A DNA stretch of 64,000 nucleotides from Saprospiraceae bacterium (GCA_024103005.1 JAGFJA010000039.1:116109-180108), one strand, 5' to 3'; numbered from the stretch's first letter, positions 18,533 through 29,139 are shown. The notes: a model not told the origin generated them from the letters alone. Numbers and translations are program-made.

Positions 18533-19426
18533 TTAACCGTTCAAAGCTGCTGCACCACCCACGATTTCTGATAATTCGTTGGTAATGGCTTCCTGACGAG
18601 CTTTGTTGTAATTGATCTTCAACTCTTTCAACAAGGAATCTGCATTTTCCGTAGCCTTATCCATTGCTGTCATTCGGGCTCCATGCTCAGAAGCATTTGT
18701 ATCCAATAATGTCTTATGGAATTGCGTCTTTAAAATAATCGGAACCAGATATTCCAGTAAACTTTTCTGGTCAGGTTCGAAGATATAATCAGCCTTCATA
18801 TTGCTGGCAGAGCGATCTACTGGCATTTTTTTAACCGGAAGGAATTTTTCAGTTTTAAATATCTGTGTGGCCGCATTTTTAAATTTACTGTAAACTATTT
18901 CAATAGCATCGTATTTTCCTGCCACGAAGTCATCCATCAGGGTAGAGGCAATAGGTGCAATATTGTTAAAAGTCAAATCTGAGAATGCGTTGACATAATC
19001 ATTGAGGATGGGCGCATTTTTGAAAACCCTTTTAACGTAATCATTTCCTTTTTTGCCTATGGTGACAAAAGTAATGTTGTTATTGGCTAATTGTTCTGCA
19101 TATTTCGTCCTGACCAATTCAGCTGCAGCCTTGCAAATATTGGTATTTAAAGCACCGGCTAGACCTCTGTTTGAAGTAACGATGACGATGGCTACATTCC
19201 TGATTTCTCTTTCAGAATTGTAAACAGAAGAGTCATCATCGCTGATATTTGAAAGGATATTGGTCAGCATCTCATTGAGCTTTTCACTATATGGTCTAAG
19301 CTGCACGATGGCCTGCTGCGCCCTGCGAAGTTTAGCGGCAGAGACCATTTTCATTGCTTTGGTAATCTGTTGTGTGGATACAACCGATTTGATACGCTCT
19401 CTTACTTCTTTTAAATTAGCACCCAT
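18533..19426 (-). CDS. atpG: ATP synthase F1 subunit gamma
   Basis: A 297-residue gamma subunit, the central rotor shaft of F1. Both long helices are recognisable: the N-terminal 'KSVVSTQQITKAMKMVSAAK', here 'TQQITKAMKMVSAAKL', and the C-terminal 'NKARQEAITNELSEIVGGA'. It is the last gene of the atpBEFHAG operon, 108 bp after atpA, and is followed directly by the terminator at 18485-18520. Confidence 0.97.
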   Translation of the reverse strand: MGANLKEVRERIKSVVSTQQITKAMKMVSAAKLRRAQQAIVQLRPYSEKLNEMLTNILSNISDDDSSVYNSEREIRNVAIVIVTSNRGLAGALNTNICKAAAELVRTKYAEQLANNNITFVTIGKKGNDYVKRVFKNAPILNDYVNAFSDLTFNNIAPIASTLMDDFVAGKYDAIEIVYSKFKNAATQIFKTEKFLPVKKMPVDRSASNMKADYIFEPDQKSLLEYLVPIILKTQFHKTLLDTNASEHGARMTAMDKATENADSLLKELKINYNKARQEAITNELSEIVGGAAALNG

Positions 19427-19534
19427 TAAAAAGTGATATTATAGTTGGCGGATGATCCGAAAAGAATATTTAGTCATAAATAAGGACGTCATAATTCTTT
19501 CCGGAATATCCTTTTTGGTTAAAATTTAAGCAAA

Positions 19535-21121
19535 TTAATTGGCAAATTGCTTCGCCAGGTCAGCTGCTACAGCTTTCAGTGTATTCAGATCTCCTTCTTC
19601 TAGTTTGCCGGCTTTGAAATTCTTCAGCATGTCCGGGTGGTTTTTATCCAGGATCATGAATAGATTCTCTTCAAATTCTTTAACATTAGCAGGCTTGATA
19701 TCTTTCAGGAGGTTGTTGGTACCGAGGTATATGATGGCAACTTGCTTTTCTACGGATACCGGTGAATATTGAGACTGTTTCAATACTTCCACGTTACGTA
19801 CACCTTTGTCAAGTACAGCTTTGGTAGCTGCATCCAGGTCTGAACCAAACTTGGCAAATGCTTCAAGTTCGCGATACTGTGCCTGGTCAAGTTTCAGGGT
19901 ACCGGATACCTTCTTCATTGATTTAATCTGAGCATTACCACCAACGCGGCTTACGGAAATACCTACGTTGATCGCCGGGCGAATACCGGCATTGAAGAGG
20001 TTGGATTCGAGGAATATCTGACCATCGGTAATGGAGATTACGTTGGTCGGGATATATGCAGATACGTCACCTGCCTGTGTTTCAATAATAGGCAAGGCAG
20101 TAAGAGACCCCCCTCCTTTTACAAGTCCTGATTTCTTTAAAGATTCAGGCAGATCATTCATATTCTGTGCGATAGAGTCGTTGCTGATGACCTTTGCGGC
20201 TCTTTCAAGCAAACGGCTGTGCAAGTAGAATACGTCACCAGGATAAGCTTCACGTCCCGGAGGTCTTCTCAACAACAGTGAAACCTCACGATAGGCAACT
20301 GCTTGCTTGGATAAATCATCATAAATGATCAAAGCAGGACGTCCTGTATCTCTGAAAAATTCACCGATGGCTGCACCTGCAAATGGAGCATAAAACTGAA
20401 GTGGTGCGGGATCGGAAGCGGAAGCAGATACGATGGTTGTATATGCCATAGCACCGTTCTCTTCCAACACTTTTGCTACCTGAGCAACAGTTGATGCTTT
20501 TTGGCCGCAGGCTACATAGATACAATATACTGTTTCGCCGCGTTCATGGAATTCTTTCTGGTTGATGATGGTGTCAATAGCTATAGCTGTTTTACCGATC
20601 TGACGGTCACCGATGATCAATTCTCTTTGGCCACGACCGATAGGAATCATAGCATCGATGGCCTTGATACCTGTTTGAAGAGGTTCGGTTACCGGCTGTC
20701 TGAAAATTACCCCAGGAGCCTTACGTTCAAGAGGCATCTCATACCGGGTGCCTTTGATGTCACCTTTTCCGTCGATTGGTTGACCAAGTGGATTTACGAC
20801 ACGACCCAGAAAACCCTCACCTACTTCGATTGAGGCGATGGTATTGGTTCTTTTAACTTTAGAGCCTTCTTTAAGATTGTCTGAAGGGCCTAATAAAACG
20901 ACACCCACGTTATCTTCTTCAAGGTTGAGTACGATGGCTTGAACGCCGGTTTCGAATTCTACCAGCTCACCAGCCTTTGCATTGGTCAGGCCGTACACAC
21001 GGGCGATACCGTCACCGACTGACAATACGGTACCTACTTCCTCTAATTCAGCTTCAGTATGGAAGCCTGAGAGTTGTTGTTTGAGAATGGCTGATATTTC
21101 ATCAGGTTTAACATTAACCAT
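19535..21121 (-). CDS. atpA: ATP synthase F1 subunit alpha
   Basis: A 528-residue alpha subunit. Walker A 'GDRQIGKT' is at 171-178 and the beta-barrel and helical domains are full length. The alpha subunit holds the regulatory nucleotide sites and the alpha/beta interface arginine. It lies 25 bp after atpH in the same operon. The catalytic beta subunit gene (atpD) is not beside it, consistent with the split atp loci of Bacteroidota. Confidence 0.98.
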   Translation of the reverse strand: MVNVKPDEISAILKQQLSGFHTEAELEEVGTVLSVGDGIARVYGLTNAKAGELVEFETGVQAIVLNLEEDNVGVVLLGPSDNLKEGSKVKRTNTIASIEVGEGFLGRVVNPLGQPIDGKGDIKGTRYEMPLERKAPGVIFRQPVTEPLQTGIKAIDAMIPIGRGQRELIIGDRQIGKTAIAIDTIINQKEFHERGETVYCIYVACGQKASTVAQVAKVLEENGAMAYTTIVSASASDPAPLQFYAPFAGAAIGEFFRDTGRPALIIYDDLSKQAVAYREVSLLLRRPPGREAYPGDVFYLHSRLLERAAKVISNDSIAQNMNDLPESLKKSGLVKGGGSLTALPIIETQAGDVSAYIPTNVISITDGQIFLESNLFNAGIRPAINVGISVSRVGGNAQIKSMKKVSGTLKLDQAQYRELEAFAKFGSDLDAATKAVLDKGVRNVEVLKQSQYSPVSVEKQVAIIYLGTNNLLKDIKPANVKEFEENLFMILDKNHPDMLKNFKAGKLEEGDLNTLKAVAADLAKQFAN

Positions 21122-21146
21122 AGCTATATTAAATTTTTAATGTTTT

Positions 21147-21692
21147 TTATGAATGTTGGAGAAATGATTGTTTTAATTTTGAAAGCTGGTAAGCAACACT
21201 GCTGTCGTACAGCTTGTCATCATATTGAATGATAAAACCGCCTATAATATCCGGATTGACAACGGTCTCAAGTTGAATTGTTTTATCACTTCCGACCAGA
21301 CTTTTTACCTTGTCTAAGATTTTATCGATTGTTGGTTGATCCAGTGTAGTGGCAGATGTAACTTTTACCAGTGCAATGTTAAACTGATGATTGTATTGTT
21401 CAAAAAATTCATCAGCGATATCTACTAGGAGCGATTCTCTACCTTTTTGGATTGTCAGGTTGAAAAAAGCCATGGTCAGACTATCCAGTTTACCTTCAAA
21501 AACAGCCTTTAGTGCGGATATTTTCTTAGCTGGATAAATGATAGGGCTTTTCAGGAGAAGGTAAAGATCTCTGCTCTTAAGTGCCTCCTTGAATGTTGCC
21601 ATATCTCCTTTTACTACCTCCGTCTTGCCTTGCTCCATAGCCAGGTCAAGGAGGGATTTAGCGTAGCGGGATGCGACTTGTGATACAGACAT
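21147..21692 (-). CDS. atpH: ATP synthase F1 subunit delta
   Basis: A 181-residue delta (OSCP-type) subunit, which joins the peripheral stalk to the top of F1. It starts 'SQVASRYAKSLLDLAME', the usual N-terminal helix pattern, and ends with the 'GGFIIQYDDKLYDSSV' region typical of delta. It lies between atpF and atpA with short gaps of 25-32 bp. Confidence 0.95.
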   Translation of the reverse strand: MSVSQVASRYAKSLLDLAMEQGKTEVVKGDMATFKEALKSRDLYLLLKSPIIYPAKKISALKAVFEGKLDSLTMAFFNLTIQKGRESLLVDIADEFFEQYNHQFNIALVKVTSATTLDQPTIDKILDKVKSLVGSDKTIQLETVVNPDIIGGFIIQYDDKLYDSSVAYQLSKLKQSFLQHS

Positions 21693-21724
21693 TTATCTTA
21701 ATTTTCAGATTGAAAAAGGATGTA

Positions 21725-22237
21725 TTAATTTAATTTGATGTCGTTGGCTAAGGTCTGAGCCAAATCAATCTGAGCCTGATCATTGCTCAGTTGTTTTTTC
21801 AATACGGTCTCAGCGACCTGAACAGCTAAAAGACCTGCCTGATTTTTTACTTCAGTGATAGCCTGTTTCTTTTGATTTTCAATCTCTAGGTTGGCATTTG
21901 CAAGGATGCGTCCTGCTTCTTCTTTTGCCTTGTTTTTAGCTTCAGCTACGATCTGAGAAGCTTGATCTTTTGCTTCTTTCAAAAGAGCTGAGCGTTCTTC
22001 ACGAGCCTTAGAGAGCAATTGTTCATTTTCAGATCTCAAGTTTTTCATCTCCTCTCTGGCTATATCGGCTTGAGCCAATGCGTCATTGATTGAATCTTCT
22101 CTTTCTTTCAATGCCTTGGCGATGGGGCCAATAGCTTTTTTACCTAAAAAAAACCAAAGACTGACAAAGATGATAACAGTCCAGAAGAACAGCCCGAAAT
22201 CGGGTTTGATGACATTAAATTCGGCTAATAATACCAT
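21725..22237 (-). CDS. atpF: ATP synthase F0 subunit b
   Basis: A 170-residue b subunit: a single N-terminal membrane helix ('LFFWTVIIFVSLWFFLGKKA') followed by a long charged helix rich in Glu, Lys and Ala that forms the peripheral stalk coiled coil. It is encoded between atpE and atpH, as expected. Confidence 0.95.
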   Translation of the reverse strand: MVLLAEFNVIKPDFGLFFWTVIIFVSLWFFLGKKAIGPIAKALKEREDSINDALAQADIAREEMKNLRSENEQLLSKAREERSALLKEAKDQASQIVAEAKNKAKEEAGRILANANLEIENQKKQAITEVKNQAGLLAVQVAETVLKKQLSNDQAQIDLAQTLANDIKLN

Positions 22238-22311
22238 GATTTATATAAATTGAATAATGTTCCTAAAAATGCCCGGTACTCAACCAATCGTCTTTATACC
22301 GGGCGTGAGTT

Positions 22312-22521
<210 letters not shown>

Positions 22522-22609
22522 CTAAATTTATTTAATTGTAATTAAAATTCTTTTTCAAATATGCCGTGTAACCGACATGTACGGAAAACTTTTTCTCCGT
22601 TTTGATCTA

Positions 22610-23842
22610 TTAATGATGAGCTTCCTCTGTAGCCGCACCTATATATGATGCTGACAATATCGTGAATATAAATGCCTGTATCAGTGCAACTACAAACTCA
22701 ATCAGGTTCATAAATAAAGTAAATGGAACAGCCAGAGCAGCACCTGCCGTAGCTCCTCCGATACTTTCACCTACATTTCCGAAGACAAAAATCAATCCTA
22801 CCAAACTCATGATTATGATGTGACCTGCCGTAATATTGGCAAAGAGTCGTATCATCAATGAGAAGGGTTTGATAAAGATGCCCAAAAATTCAATCGGTGC
22901 AAGGAATATCTTCATCGGTACAGGTACTCCCGGCATCCAGAAGATATGCTTCCAGTAATTGCCATTGCCCTGAAGGTTTGTAATCAGGAAGGTCACGATT
23001 GCGAGACCCATAGTGATGGCAAGGTTACCGGTTATATTAGCGCTGAATGGGAAAAACGGAATCAATCCCATCAGATTACAAGTCAGAATAAAGAAGAAGT
23101 TGGTAATCAAAAAAGGAAGGTATTTCATATATCTGTCACCTAGCATAGGCTTGGCTACCTCATCGATGATGAAGTTTATCATGATTTCCATCAGATTATG
23201 GAAACCGGACGGAGCCTTACGCCCTCTGTTTTTATATCCTTTTGATACTGAGAGGAAGATAAACAGCAATAAGGCAGCTGCCAACAACATGGAGAAGACG
23301 TTTTTAGTGATTGAGAAATCAAAAAATGAAGTGAATGCCAGCATGGAAGAGGCTTTTTCCAGCTGATATTCTTTTCCTTCATGATGAAGGACGGCTATCT
23401 CTTCACCATTGACTTTTTCATGTTCGATATGTCCGATATTTACTTCACCTCCGGGAAAATCAGCAGGCAGACGCTTGATGATGCCCTCATCCATTACATA
23501 ACGGTTGAATGCCTTGTGACCATGATCCATTTTTGAACTCATAAACATTGTAAGTCCGTCTTCTTTAGAGTAAAGAATACATGGCAGAGGGATAGAAACA
23601 TGGCCAAAGAGGTGGAATTCATTTGAGTTGTTAATATGGTTGAAAATCATATTTTCCATATTAAACTCCTTGCCTTTTTCATGGCCTTCACTTTCTTCAG
23701 AAACTGCTTCTGTTTGATGGTTATGTGCCATGTCCTGAGCGAAATTTGCTACCGGAAGCAGAAAAAATATAAAAGCGATGAAAAAAAACAGTTTCGATGC
23801 CACTGAAAAAGGGATATTATGAAATGCGTACAACTTGGTCAT
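22610..23842 (-). CDS. atpB: ATP synthase F0 subunit a with exported N-terminal extension
   Basis: A 410-residue a subunit, longer than the roughly 270 of E. coli. The extra N-terminal part begins with a signal-like segment ending near 'VANFAQ' and continues with about 140 residues rich in His, Glu and Asp (for example 'HNHQTEAVSEESEGHEKGKE'). The membrane part has the conserved proton-channel helices, including 'MIRLFANITAGHIIIM' with the essential Arg and 'NLIEFVVALIQAFIFTILSASYI'-like C-terminus. It opens the operon. Such extensions are usual in Bacteroidota; the role of the extension is not known to me. Confidence 0.94.
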   Translation of the reverse strand: MTKLYAFHNIPFSVASKLFFFIAFIFFLLPVANFAQDMAHNHQTEAVSEESEGHEKGKEFNMENMIFNHINNSNEFHLFGHVSIPLPCILYSKEDGLTMFMSSKMDHGHKAFNRYVMDEGIIKRLPADFPGGEVNIGHIEHEKVNGEEIAVLHHEGKEYQLEKASSMLAFTSFFDFSITKNVFSMLLAAALLLFIFLSVSKGYKNRGRKAPSGFHNLMEIMINFIIDEVAKPMLGDRYMKYLPFLITNFFFILTCNLMGLIPFFPFSANITGNLAITMGLAIVTFLITNLQGNGNYWKHIFWMPGVPVPMKIFLAPIEFLGIFIKPFSLMIRLFANITAGHIIIMSLVGLIFVFGNVGESIGGATAGAALAVPFTLFMNLIEFVVALIQAFIFTILSASYIGAATEEAHH

Positions 23843-24354
23843 ATCTGTTAAATTGCTTGGCCTGTATGAGTTTTACACAGGTTTTTCAAAATTCGGCACA
23901 AAGGTAAGTTTTGGCTTCCATATAACCAAGCATTTTTTATCCTTTAAATAGAATATCAACAGATTATAACTTAATGAATTAAGGTGAACTGGCGGAAGCC
24001 TTATTTCATGCGCTGATTGAGGAATTTTTGATTTGTCGAATCGAAAAATATAGAGTCATTATTACCATAAAATTAATGGTAGCCAGATTTGTAAATATCG
24101 AAAGAAGTGTTATTTGATAAAAATGAAGCCTGAAGTAATATATATCTCCTTATAATAAGTAGCTTGCTATTTAATTTTTATGGATAGAATTTAGTTAAAA
24201 AACATTTAAAAAATGACCTTAAAAAATCGTCAAATGCCTCAAAAACAAGCACTTCTTTTAATTTCTTTGACAAAAACCATACAAGCCAGCTTAATTTTTT
24301 GTACCTTTGCGGTCATTTCACTCAAAACGACATTTATTCAAGTAAAATTAGCTT
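23843..24354. other. Spacer upstream of the ATP synthase operon
   Basis: A 512-bp divergent spacer. No atpI- or atpZ-like gene with a proper start is present before atpB. On the minus strand, 24149-24001 stays open for 48 codons after an AAGGAG-like site (24146-24151) and would encode a hydrophobic stretch, but it has no ATG, GTG or TTG near that site, so I do not call it a gene. The promoter of the next plus-strand gene is at 24302-24309. Confidence 0.5.
24302..24309 (+). promoter_or_regulatory. Promoter -7 element for the glycogen-synthase-like gene
   Basis: TACCTTTG matches TAnnTTTG, 45 bp upstream of the ATG at 24355. Confidence 0.55.
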
Positions 24355-25167
24355 ATGTCTAAGAAAAAAGTACTTATTGTTACTGAAGAATTGTCACCCT
24401 ATACCTTCGAGAACGATATAGCTAACCTGATAGGGAAACTACCTCAGGTAATACATGAAGCGGGAATGGAGGTGCGCATCCTGATGCCACGATTTGGAAT
24501 AATCAATGAAAGACGTCATAGATTGCATGAGGTGGTTCGTTTGTCTGGCATGAATATTATCATTGACGACGATGATTACCCGCTGATAATTAAGGTAGCT
24601 TCCCTCCCCGGAATGCGGTTACAGGTTTATTTTCTGGACAATGAAGAATTCTTTAAAAGAAAGGCCATGTTCCACGATGAAGATGGAAAGCCTTTTGAAG
24701 ACAATGAAGACAGGATGGTTTTCTTCTGTAAGGGCGTCATAGAGACTATCCGTAAATTCGGTTGGCCGGCAGATTATATCCATTGTCTGGGCTGGATGAC
24801 GGCTCTTATTCCGTTTTATTTGAAAACAGCATATAAAAATGATCCCATCCTCAACCGGTTTAAAATTATTTACACTCCATATAAAGAAGATATTACAGGG
24901 TTCTTTACCTCAAAATTTGCAAATAAAGCTTCTATCAACAACCTGAAACCGGAAGATTTGAAACCATTTATTAAAAACAAAGAAGTAACACTAATTGAAA
25001 GTGCTTTGGCGTTTACTGACGGTATCATTGTTGGAAGTGAAGATTTGGACGATTCTGTCGCCAAGACCATCAAAAAGCTCAAAGGTATCCCGGTACTGAA
25101 TTATGTAGGCCCGGACGATATGAAAAAGGAGTATATTGATTTTTACCACCAGCTGATTAATGAATAA
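24355..25167 (+). CDS. Glycogen/starch synthase-like protein (GT5 N-terminal domain only)
   Basis: A 270-residue protein matching only the first Rossmann domain of GT5 glycogen synthases: 'TEELSPYTFENDIANLIGKLP', then 'EVRILMPRFG' and 'IHCLGWMT'. The C-terminal ADP-glucose-binding domain is absent, and the usual 'KTGGLADV' loop is not recognisable. The coding frame is otherwise intact, so this is a short form, not a truncated remnant. Proteins of this size are recurrent in Bacteroidota, often ahead of a DUF4270 gene as here (28 bp gap). Catalysis of glucan synthesis by this domain alone is doubtful, and the function remains open. Confidence 0.8.
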   Translation: MSKKKVLIVTEELSPYTFENDIANLIGKLPQVIHEAGMEVRILMPRFGIINERRHRLHEVVRLSGMNIIIDDDDYPLIIKVASLPGMRLQVYFLDNEEFFKRKAMFHDEDGKPFEDNEDRMVFFCKGVIETIRKFGWPADYIHCLGWMTALIPFYLKTAYKNDPILNRFKIIYTPYKEDITGFFTSKFANKASINNLKPEDLKPFIKNKEVTLIESALAFTDGIIVGSEDLDDSVAKTIKKLKGIPVLNYVGPDDMKKEYIDFYHQLINE

Positions 25168-25195
25168 TTTTCGTTTAAACTTCTAAAATTATTTT

Positions 25196-26497
25196 GTGAG
25201 AAATAAAGCTTTCTTTGCAATTCTTGCTTTTGTTGTATTAATTGCCTGTAATAAGCCGAGTGACTTTGGTAAAGAGATTATTTCCGGTTCCAACATTCCT
25301 TATGAACAATTAGATACCTTCGTGCTGAATGCCGTATCCGAAGTGGATGACAGCGTCCGCACCTATGTGCCGGGGTCGGTTTCTCTGACCATGTCAAACA
25401 GCATCGTTGGCAATGTGGATGACCCCGACTTCGGGAATATTCAGGCTGAGGCCTATGTGAATTTTGCAATTGAAAGAATACTCAATGACAGTTTGAATTT
25501 TATCCAGCTGGACTCTGCTGTGTGGGAGGTGTATTATGATACCGACAGTACCGGACAATATGGAGATATCAGCCAGCCCATGAGTCTTGAAGTATTCAGG
25601 ATTCAGGATTCGGTGAAGGTTCAGGATACCCTTTATTCAACAAAATCATTTGTAGTCGATCCTGTTTCTGTATCAGGTATATATAATTTTGTTCCCAAGC
25701 CCTTACCATCGGATTCTACTCACCTGCGGTTTAAAATGAATGATAACTTCCTGAACTTTCTGAAAACCTTACCGGATACGGCATTTTCCAATTCCATCAA
25801 CATGAGGAATAATTTTAATGGACTGGCAATTAAGGCGGTAGGGAAAACAAAGGCTTTGGTCAGATTTAATTTTATCAACTCAAATAATAATCTGAAAATA
25901 TACTACACCAAGCCCGGTGGAAAGAGGGACTCCATTAAGTTGATAACCAATGTTAACTGTGTCAGACATACCATGTATAAACATGATTATACCGGTAGCC
26001 GATATCTTGCAAGCATAACAAATCCGGGTACCGATAGTCTGTTGTTTATCCAATCTATGGCAGGTCCACGGGTGAAGATTCTATTGCCTGATCTTTCTTT
26101 TTTAAAGAATGATGCCCTGAATTTCGCAGAACTGGAGATGACTGTAGCTGATGATAACGGAACTGCTTTTCCCAAACCCCCACAACTCTGGCTCTATAAG
26201 AAGAATACTTCCGGGTCTATTGTTTCCATAACCGATGGAACGATTGCGATTAACAGTGGCTATCGGGGAGCTTTCGGAGGTTCGTTGGAAGAGTTTTCCA
26301 TTAATCAGAAAACAGTGTTTAAATATAAATTCAGGCTGCCCAAGCATATCATTGATTATATTAAGGGCAATGAGGGTAAAGAGTTGTATATTAGCGTCCT
26401 GGGAGCATCTTCCGTCCCTTCACGTGTGTTGATAAATGGCGGAAAAAATAAAATCAATCCTTTAAAACTGAAACTTATTGTTTCAAAAGTTATTTAA
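25196..26497 (+). CDS. DUF4270 family lipoprotein
   Basis: A 433-residue protein that starts at GTG and has a lipoprotein signal with lipobox 'LIAC'. The order 'NKPSDFGKEI..GSNI' followed by a long beta-rich body fits DUF4270, a Bacteroidota family of unknown function that is predicted to sit in the outer membrane or periplasm. It follows the glycogen-synthase-like gene by 28 bp and precedes glmS by 28 bp, suggesting one transcript. No enzymatic motif is visible. Confidence 0.82.
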   Translation: MRNKAFFAILAFVVLIACNKPSDFGKEIISGSNIPYEQLDTFVLNAVSEVDDSVRTYVPGSVSLTMSNSIVGNVDDPDFGNIQAEAYVNFAIERILNDSLNFIQLDSAVWEVYYDTDSTGQYGDISQPMSLEVFRIQDSVKVQDTLYSTKSFVVDPVSVSGIYNFVPKPLPSDSTHLRFKMNDNFLNFLKTLPDTAFSNSINMRNNFNGLAIKAVGKTKALVRFNFINSNNNLKIYYTKPGGKRDSIKLITNVNCVRHTMYKHDYTGSRYLASITNPGTDSLLFIQSMAGPRVKILLPDLSFLKNDALNFAELEMTVADDNGTAFPKPPQLWLYKKNTSGSIVSITDGTIAINSGYRGAFGGSLEEFSINQKTVFKYKFRLPKHIIDYIKGNEGKELYISVLGASSVPSRVLINGGKNKINPLKLKLIVSKVI

Positions 26498-26525
26498 TTA
26501 TTTTACTTGTTAAATTATCCGGATT

Positions 26526-28361
26526 ATGTGTGGAATAGTCGGTTACATTGGACATCAGGAAGCATATCCCATTCTCATTAAGGGTCTTAAGAGGCTTGAG
26601 TACAGAGGATATGACAGTGCAGGTATTGCTCTACTCAATGGCGACTTGAATATTTTCAAACGCAAAGGCAAGGTTTCAAACTTAGAGAGCTATGCCAAAG
26701 ATAAAAACAAAGCCGGCTTTGTTGGCATGGGGCATACCCGCTGGGCTACCCACGGTAAGCCTGATGATATCAATGCTCACCCCCACCTCTCAGGAAACGG
26801 ACGCCTTGCATTGATACACAACGGTATCATAGAAAACTATGCAACCCTTAAGGAAGCACTTACTAAACTGGGTCATACCTTTGTAAGTGAAACAGATACA
26901 GAAGTCCTTGTCCATCTCATCGAAGAAATTCAATCATCCGAGAATATTGAAATAGAAGAAGCCGTTAGGATAGCCCTTAGTAAGGTCATCGGAGCTTATG
27001 CCATTGTCGTAATGGATAAGTCCAATCCCAATATTTTGGTGGCAGCACGCAAAGGCAGCCCTCTGGTAATAGGCTTGGGCGACAACGAATACTTTATTGG
27101 CTCTGATGCAACTCCTATAATAGACTATACAAAAAAAGTTATCTATCTTCAGGATGAGGAGATAGCTGTAATCAAAGGCGGTCACCTTCAGATAAAGGAT
27201 ATCAGAAATGAAATAAAAGACCAAAAAATTGAGATGCTCGACATGGAAATCGAAGCACTTGAAAAAGGTGGTTTCGACTATTTCATGATGAAGGAAATTT
27301 ATCAGCAACCCGAAACAGTTCTGGACTGTATGCGTGGACGACTCAATGCCGAAAAAGGCTGGGTTCATTTGAGAGGTGTCGAGGAATATGAATCTCGTTT
27401 TCAGAATGTCAAGAAGCTTACCATAGTTAGCTGTGGTACCAGCTGGCACGCCGGACTGATAGGAGAATATCTTATAGAAGATCTGGCAAGGTTGCCGGTA
27501 GAAGTTGAATATGCTTCCGAGTTCCGTTATCGTAATCCGATTATCGGACCGGAAGATGTTGTCATAGCTCTTTCCCAATCAGGTGAGACAGCCGATACCC
27601 TTGCAGCCTTAGAACTTTCTAAGGATAAATGGGCAGTTACCTACGGGATTGTAAATGCTGTCGGCTCTTCTATTGCTCGGACAACGCACGCAGGCTCGTA
27701 TATTCATGCCGGACCGGAAATAGGCGTTGCTTCGACCAAAGCATTTACAGGACAGGTCACCTTACTGACCATTATGGCACTAAAATTAGCCATGATGCGC
27801 GGAACAATTACTAAATCCAGATTCCAGGAAATAATCATAGAACTTGAAAAAATTCCGGCTAAGATTAGGCAGGTTCTTGAGAAAAATGAGCAGATTAAAT
27901 ATATTGCCGGTAAAATTAAAAATAGCCCCAACGCAATCTATCTTGGACGCGGAGTCAACTTCCCTGTCGCATTGGAAGGGGCGCTGAAGCTGAAAGAGAT
28001 TTCATATATTCATGCCGAAGGTTATCCGGCTGCAGAAATGAAACACGGACCTATTGCCCTGATCGATGAGAAAATGCCCGTAATTGTAATAGCTACCAAT
28101 AGAGATGCTTATGACAAGATCGTTAGCAATGTTCAGGAGGTTAAGGCACGGAAAGGAATTGTCATTGCAGTCGTCAATGAAGGAGACGTTGAAATAGCAA
28201 AACTGGCTGATTATATCATCGAAATTCCGCAGACTGAAGATCAGCTTACACCACTGCTTTCAGTCATTCCGCTTCAATTATTATCCTATCACATTGCAGT
28301 TATGCGGGGTTGTAACGTGGATCAACCGAGAAACCTCGCCAAATCAGTTACAGTCGAATAA
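26526..28361 (+). CDS. glmS: Glutamine--fructose-6-phosphate aminotransferase
   Basis: A 611-residue, full-length GlmS. Cys2 ('MCGIVGYIG') is the N-terminal nucleophile of the glutaminase domain (about 1-240). Two SIS domains follow, with 'SCGTSWHAG' and 'SQSGETADT' sugar-phosphate loops, and the C-terminal tail 'PRNLAKSVTVE' is the conserved ending. It makes glucosamine 6-phosphate for peptidoglycan and lipopolysaccharide. No ribozyme-like leader could be recognised in the short 28-bp gap upstream. Confidence 0.98.
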   Translation: MCGIVGYIGHQEAYPILIKGLKRLEYRGYDSAGIALLNGDLNIFKRKGKVSNLESYAKDKNKAGFVGMGHTRWATHGKPDDINAHPHLSGNGRLALIHNGIIENYATLKEALTKLGHTFVSETDTEVLVHLIEEIQSSENIEIEEAVRIALSKVIGAYAIVVMDKSNPNILVAARKGSPLVIGLGDNEYFIGSDATPIIDYTKKVIYLQDEEIAVIKGGHLQIKDIRNEIKDQKIEMLDMEIEALEKGGFDYFMMKEIYQQPETVLDCMRGRLNAEKGWVHLRGVEEYESRFQNVKKLTIVSCGTSWHAGLIGEYLIEDLARLPVEVEYASEFRYRNPIIGPEDVVIALSQSGETADTLAALELSKDKWAVTYGIVNAVGSSIARTTHAGSYIHAGPEIGVASTKAFTGQVTLLTIMALKLAMMRGTITKSRFQEIIIELEKIPAKIRQVLEKNEQIKYIAGKIKNSPNAIYLGRGVNFPVALEGALKLKEISYIHAEGYPAAEMKHGPIALIDEKMPVIVIATNRDAYDKIVSNVQEVKARKGIVIAVVNEGDVEIAKLADYIIEIPQTEDQLTPLLSVIPLQLLSYHIAVMRGCNVDQPRNLAKSVTVE

Positions 28362-28381
28362 TTAAATTAAAATCCATCCTT

Positions 28382-29062
28382 ATGGCTTCCCGAACACTGG
28401 ACGAACGAAATAATTTAGAATATAATACTGACCGAAGTTTCCTTGTCTTACCTGAATATGGTCGTTATCTGCAAAAATTGGCAGTGAGTATTTCAGAACT
28501 GGAAGATCCGGAAGAGCAGCGGGCATATATTGAGAAATCTATTGATATTATCGTTCAGTTGTTCCCTGAAAGTAAAAGTGTGGATAACTATCGGGAGAAG
28601 TTATGGCATGACCTTTATTATATGTCGGGCTTTGATATAAAAGCTCTTCCGCCAAGCGGCATCCGGCCAACTTATGAAGATCAGCAACTTAAGCCTGCAA
28701 AATTAAATTATCCGGTCCATCGTCTTGATTACAAGCATTATGGTTATAATGTGCAGGTAATGATTCAGAAAGCGCTAAACATGGAAGACGGTCCCATTAA
28801 GCAGGAATTTGTAGAAGTAATTGGTGCTTACATGAAACTTGCATATAAAACATGGAATAAAGAACATTTTGTGAGTGATGACATGATTCGGCAAGACTTA
28901 GCTATGATGACCAAGGGCGCACTGACCATAAATGAGGAAAAAGATTTGGATGTTTTACTTGCCTCACAGATTAAGAAACGGTTTTTACCTTCTGTTCCTC
29001 AAAATCAAAATTGGAAGAAAAAGAAAAATAATTCAGGCCACAAAAGCAAGAACAGACGATAA
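28382..29062 (+). CDS. DUF4290 family protein
   Basis: A 226-residue cytoplasmic protein that starts 20 bp after glmS. It is mostly helical and charged, with 'LEYNTDRSFLVLPEYGRYLQ', here 'YNTDR..LPEYGRYLQKL', and a very basic C-terminus ending 'KKKKNNSGHKSKNRR'. It fits DUF4290, a family found in Bacteroidota. The position between glmS and mnmG is probably conserved. No catalytic motif is visible; the basic tail could bind RNA or DNA. Confidence 0.85.
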   Translation: MASRTLDERNNLEYNTDRSFLVLPEYGRYLQKLAVSISELEDPEEQRAYIEKSIDIIVQLFPESKSVDNYREKLWHDLYYMSGFDIKALPPSGIRPTYEDQQLKPAKLNYPVHRLDYKHYGYNVQVMIQKALNMEDGPIKQEFVEVIGAYMKLAYKTWNKEHFVSDDMIRQDLAMMTKGALTINEEKDLDVLLASQIKKRFLPSVPQNQNWKKKKNNSGHKSKNRR

Positions 29063-29089
29063 AAGAAAGTTTAACAGAATCCAATGAAA

Positions 29090-29121
29090 GGTTTTTCAGC
29101 TCAAAGTCGTCCTGAAAAACC
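29090..29121. terminator. Perfect 10-bp hairpin between the DUF4290 gene and mnmG
   Basis: GGTTTTTCAG (29090-29099) and CTGAAAAACC (29112-29121) are perfect inverted repeats around a 12-nt loop. There is no T-tract after it, so it may be a rho-dependent or processing hairpin. It lies 28 bp after the DUF4290 stop. Confidence 0.55.
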
Positions 29122-29131
29122 GATCTGAAAA

Positions 29132-29139
29132 TAACTTTG
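29132..29139 (+). promoter_or_regulatory. Promoter -7 element for mnmG
   Basis: TAACTTTG matches TAnnTTTG, 30 bp upstream of the mnmG ATG and just after the hairpin at 29090-29121. Confidence 0.55.

Noticed and set aside
24001..24149. Hydrophobic small protein (atpI-like) on the minus strand before atpB
   Set aside because: It has an AAGGAG-like site but no ATG, GTG or TTG near it, and no recognised family sequence.
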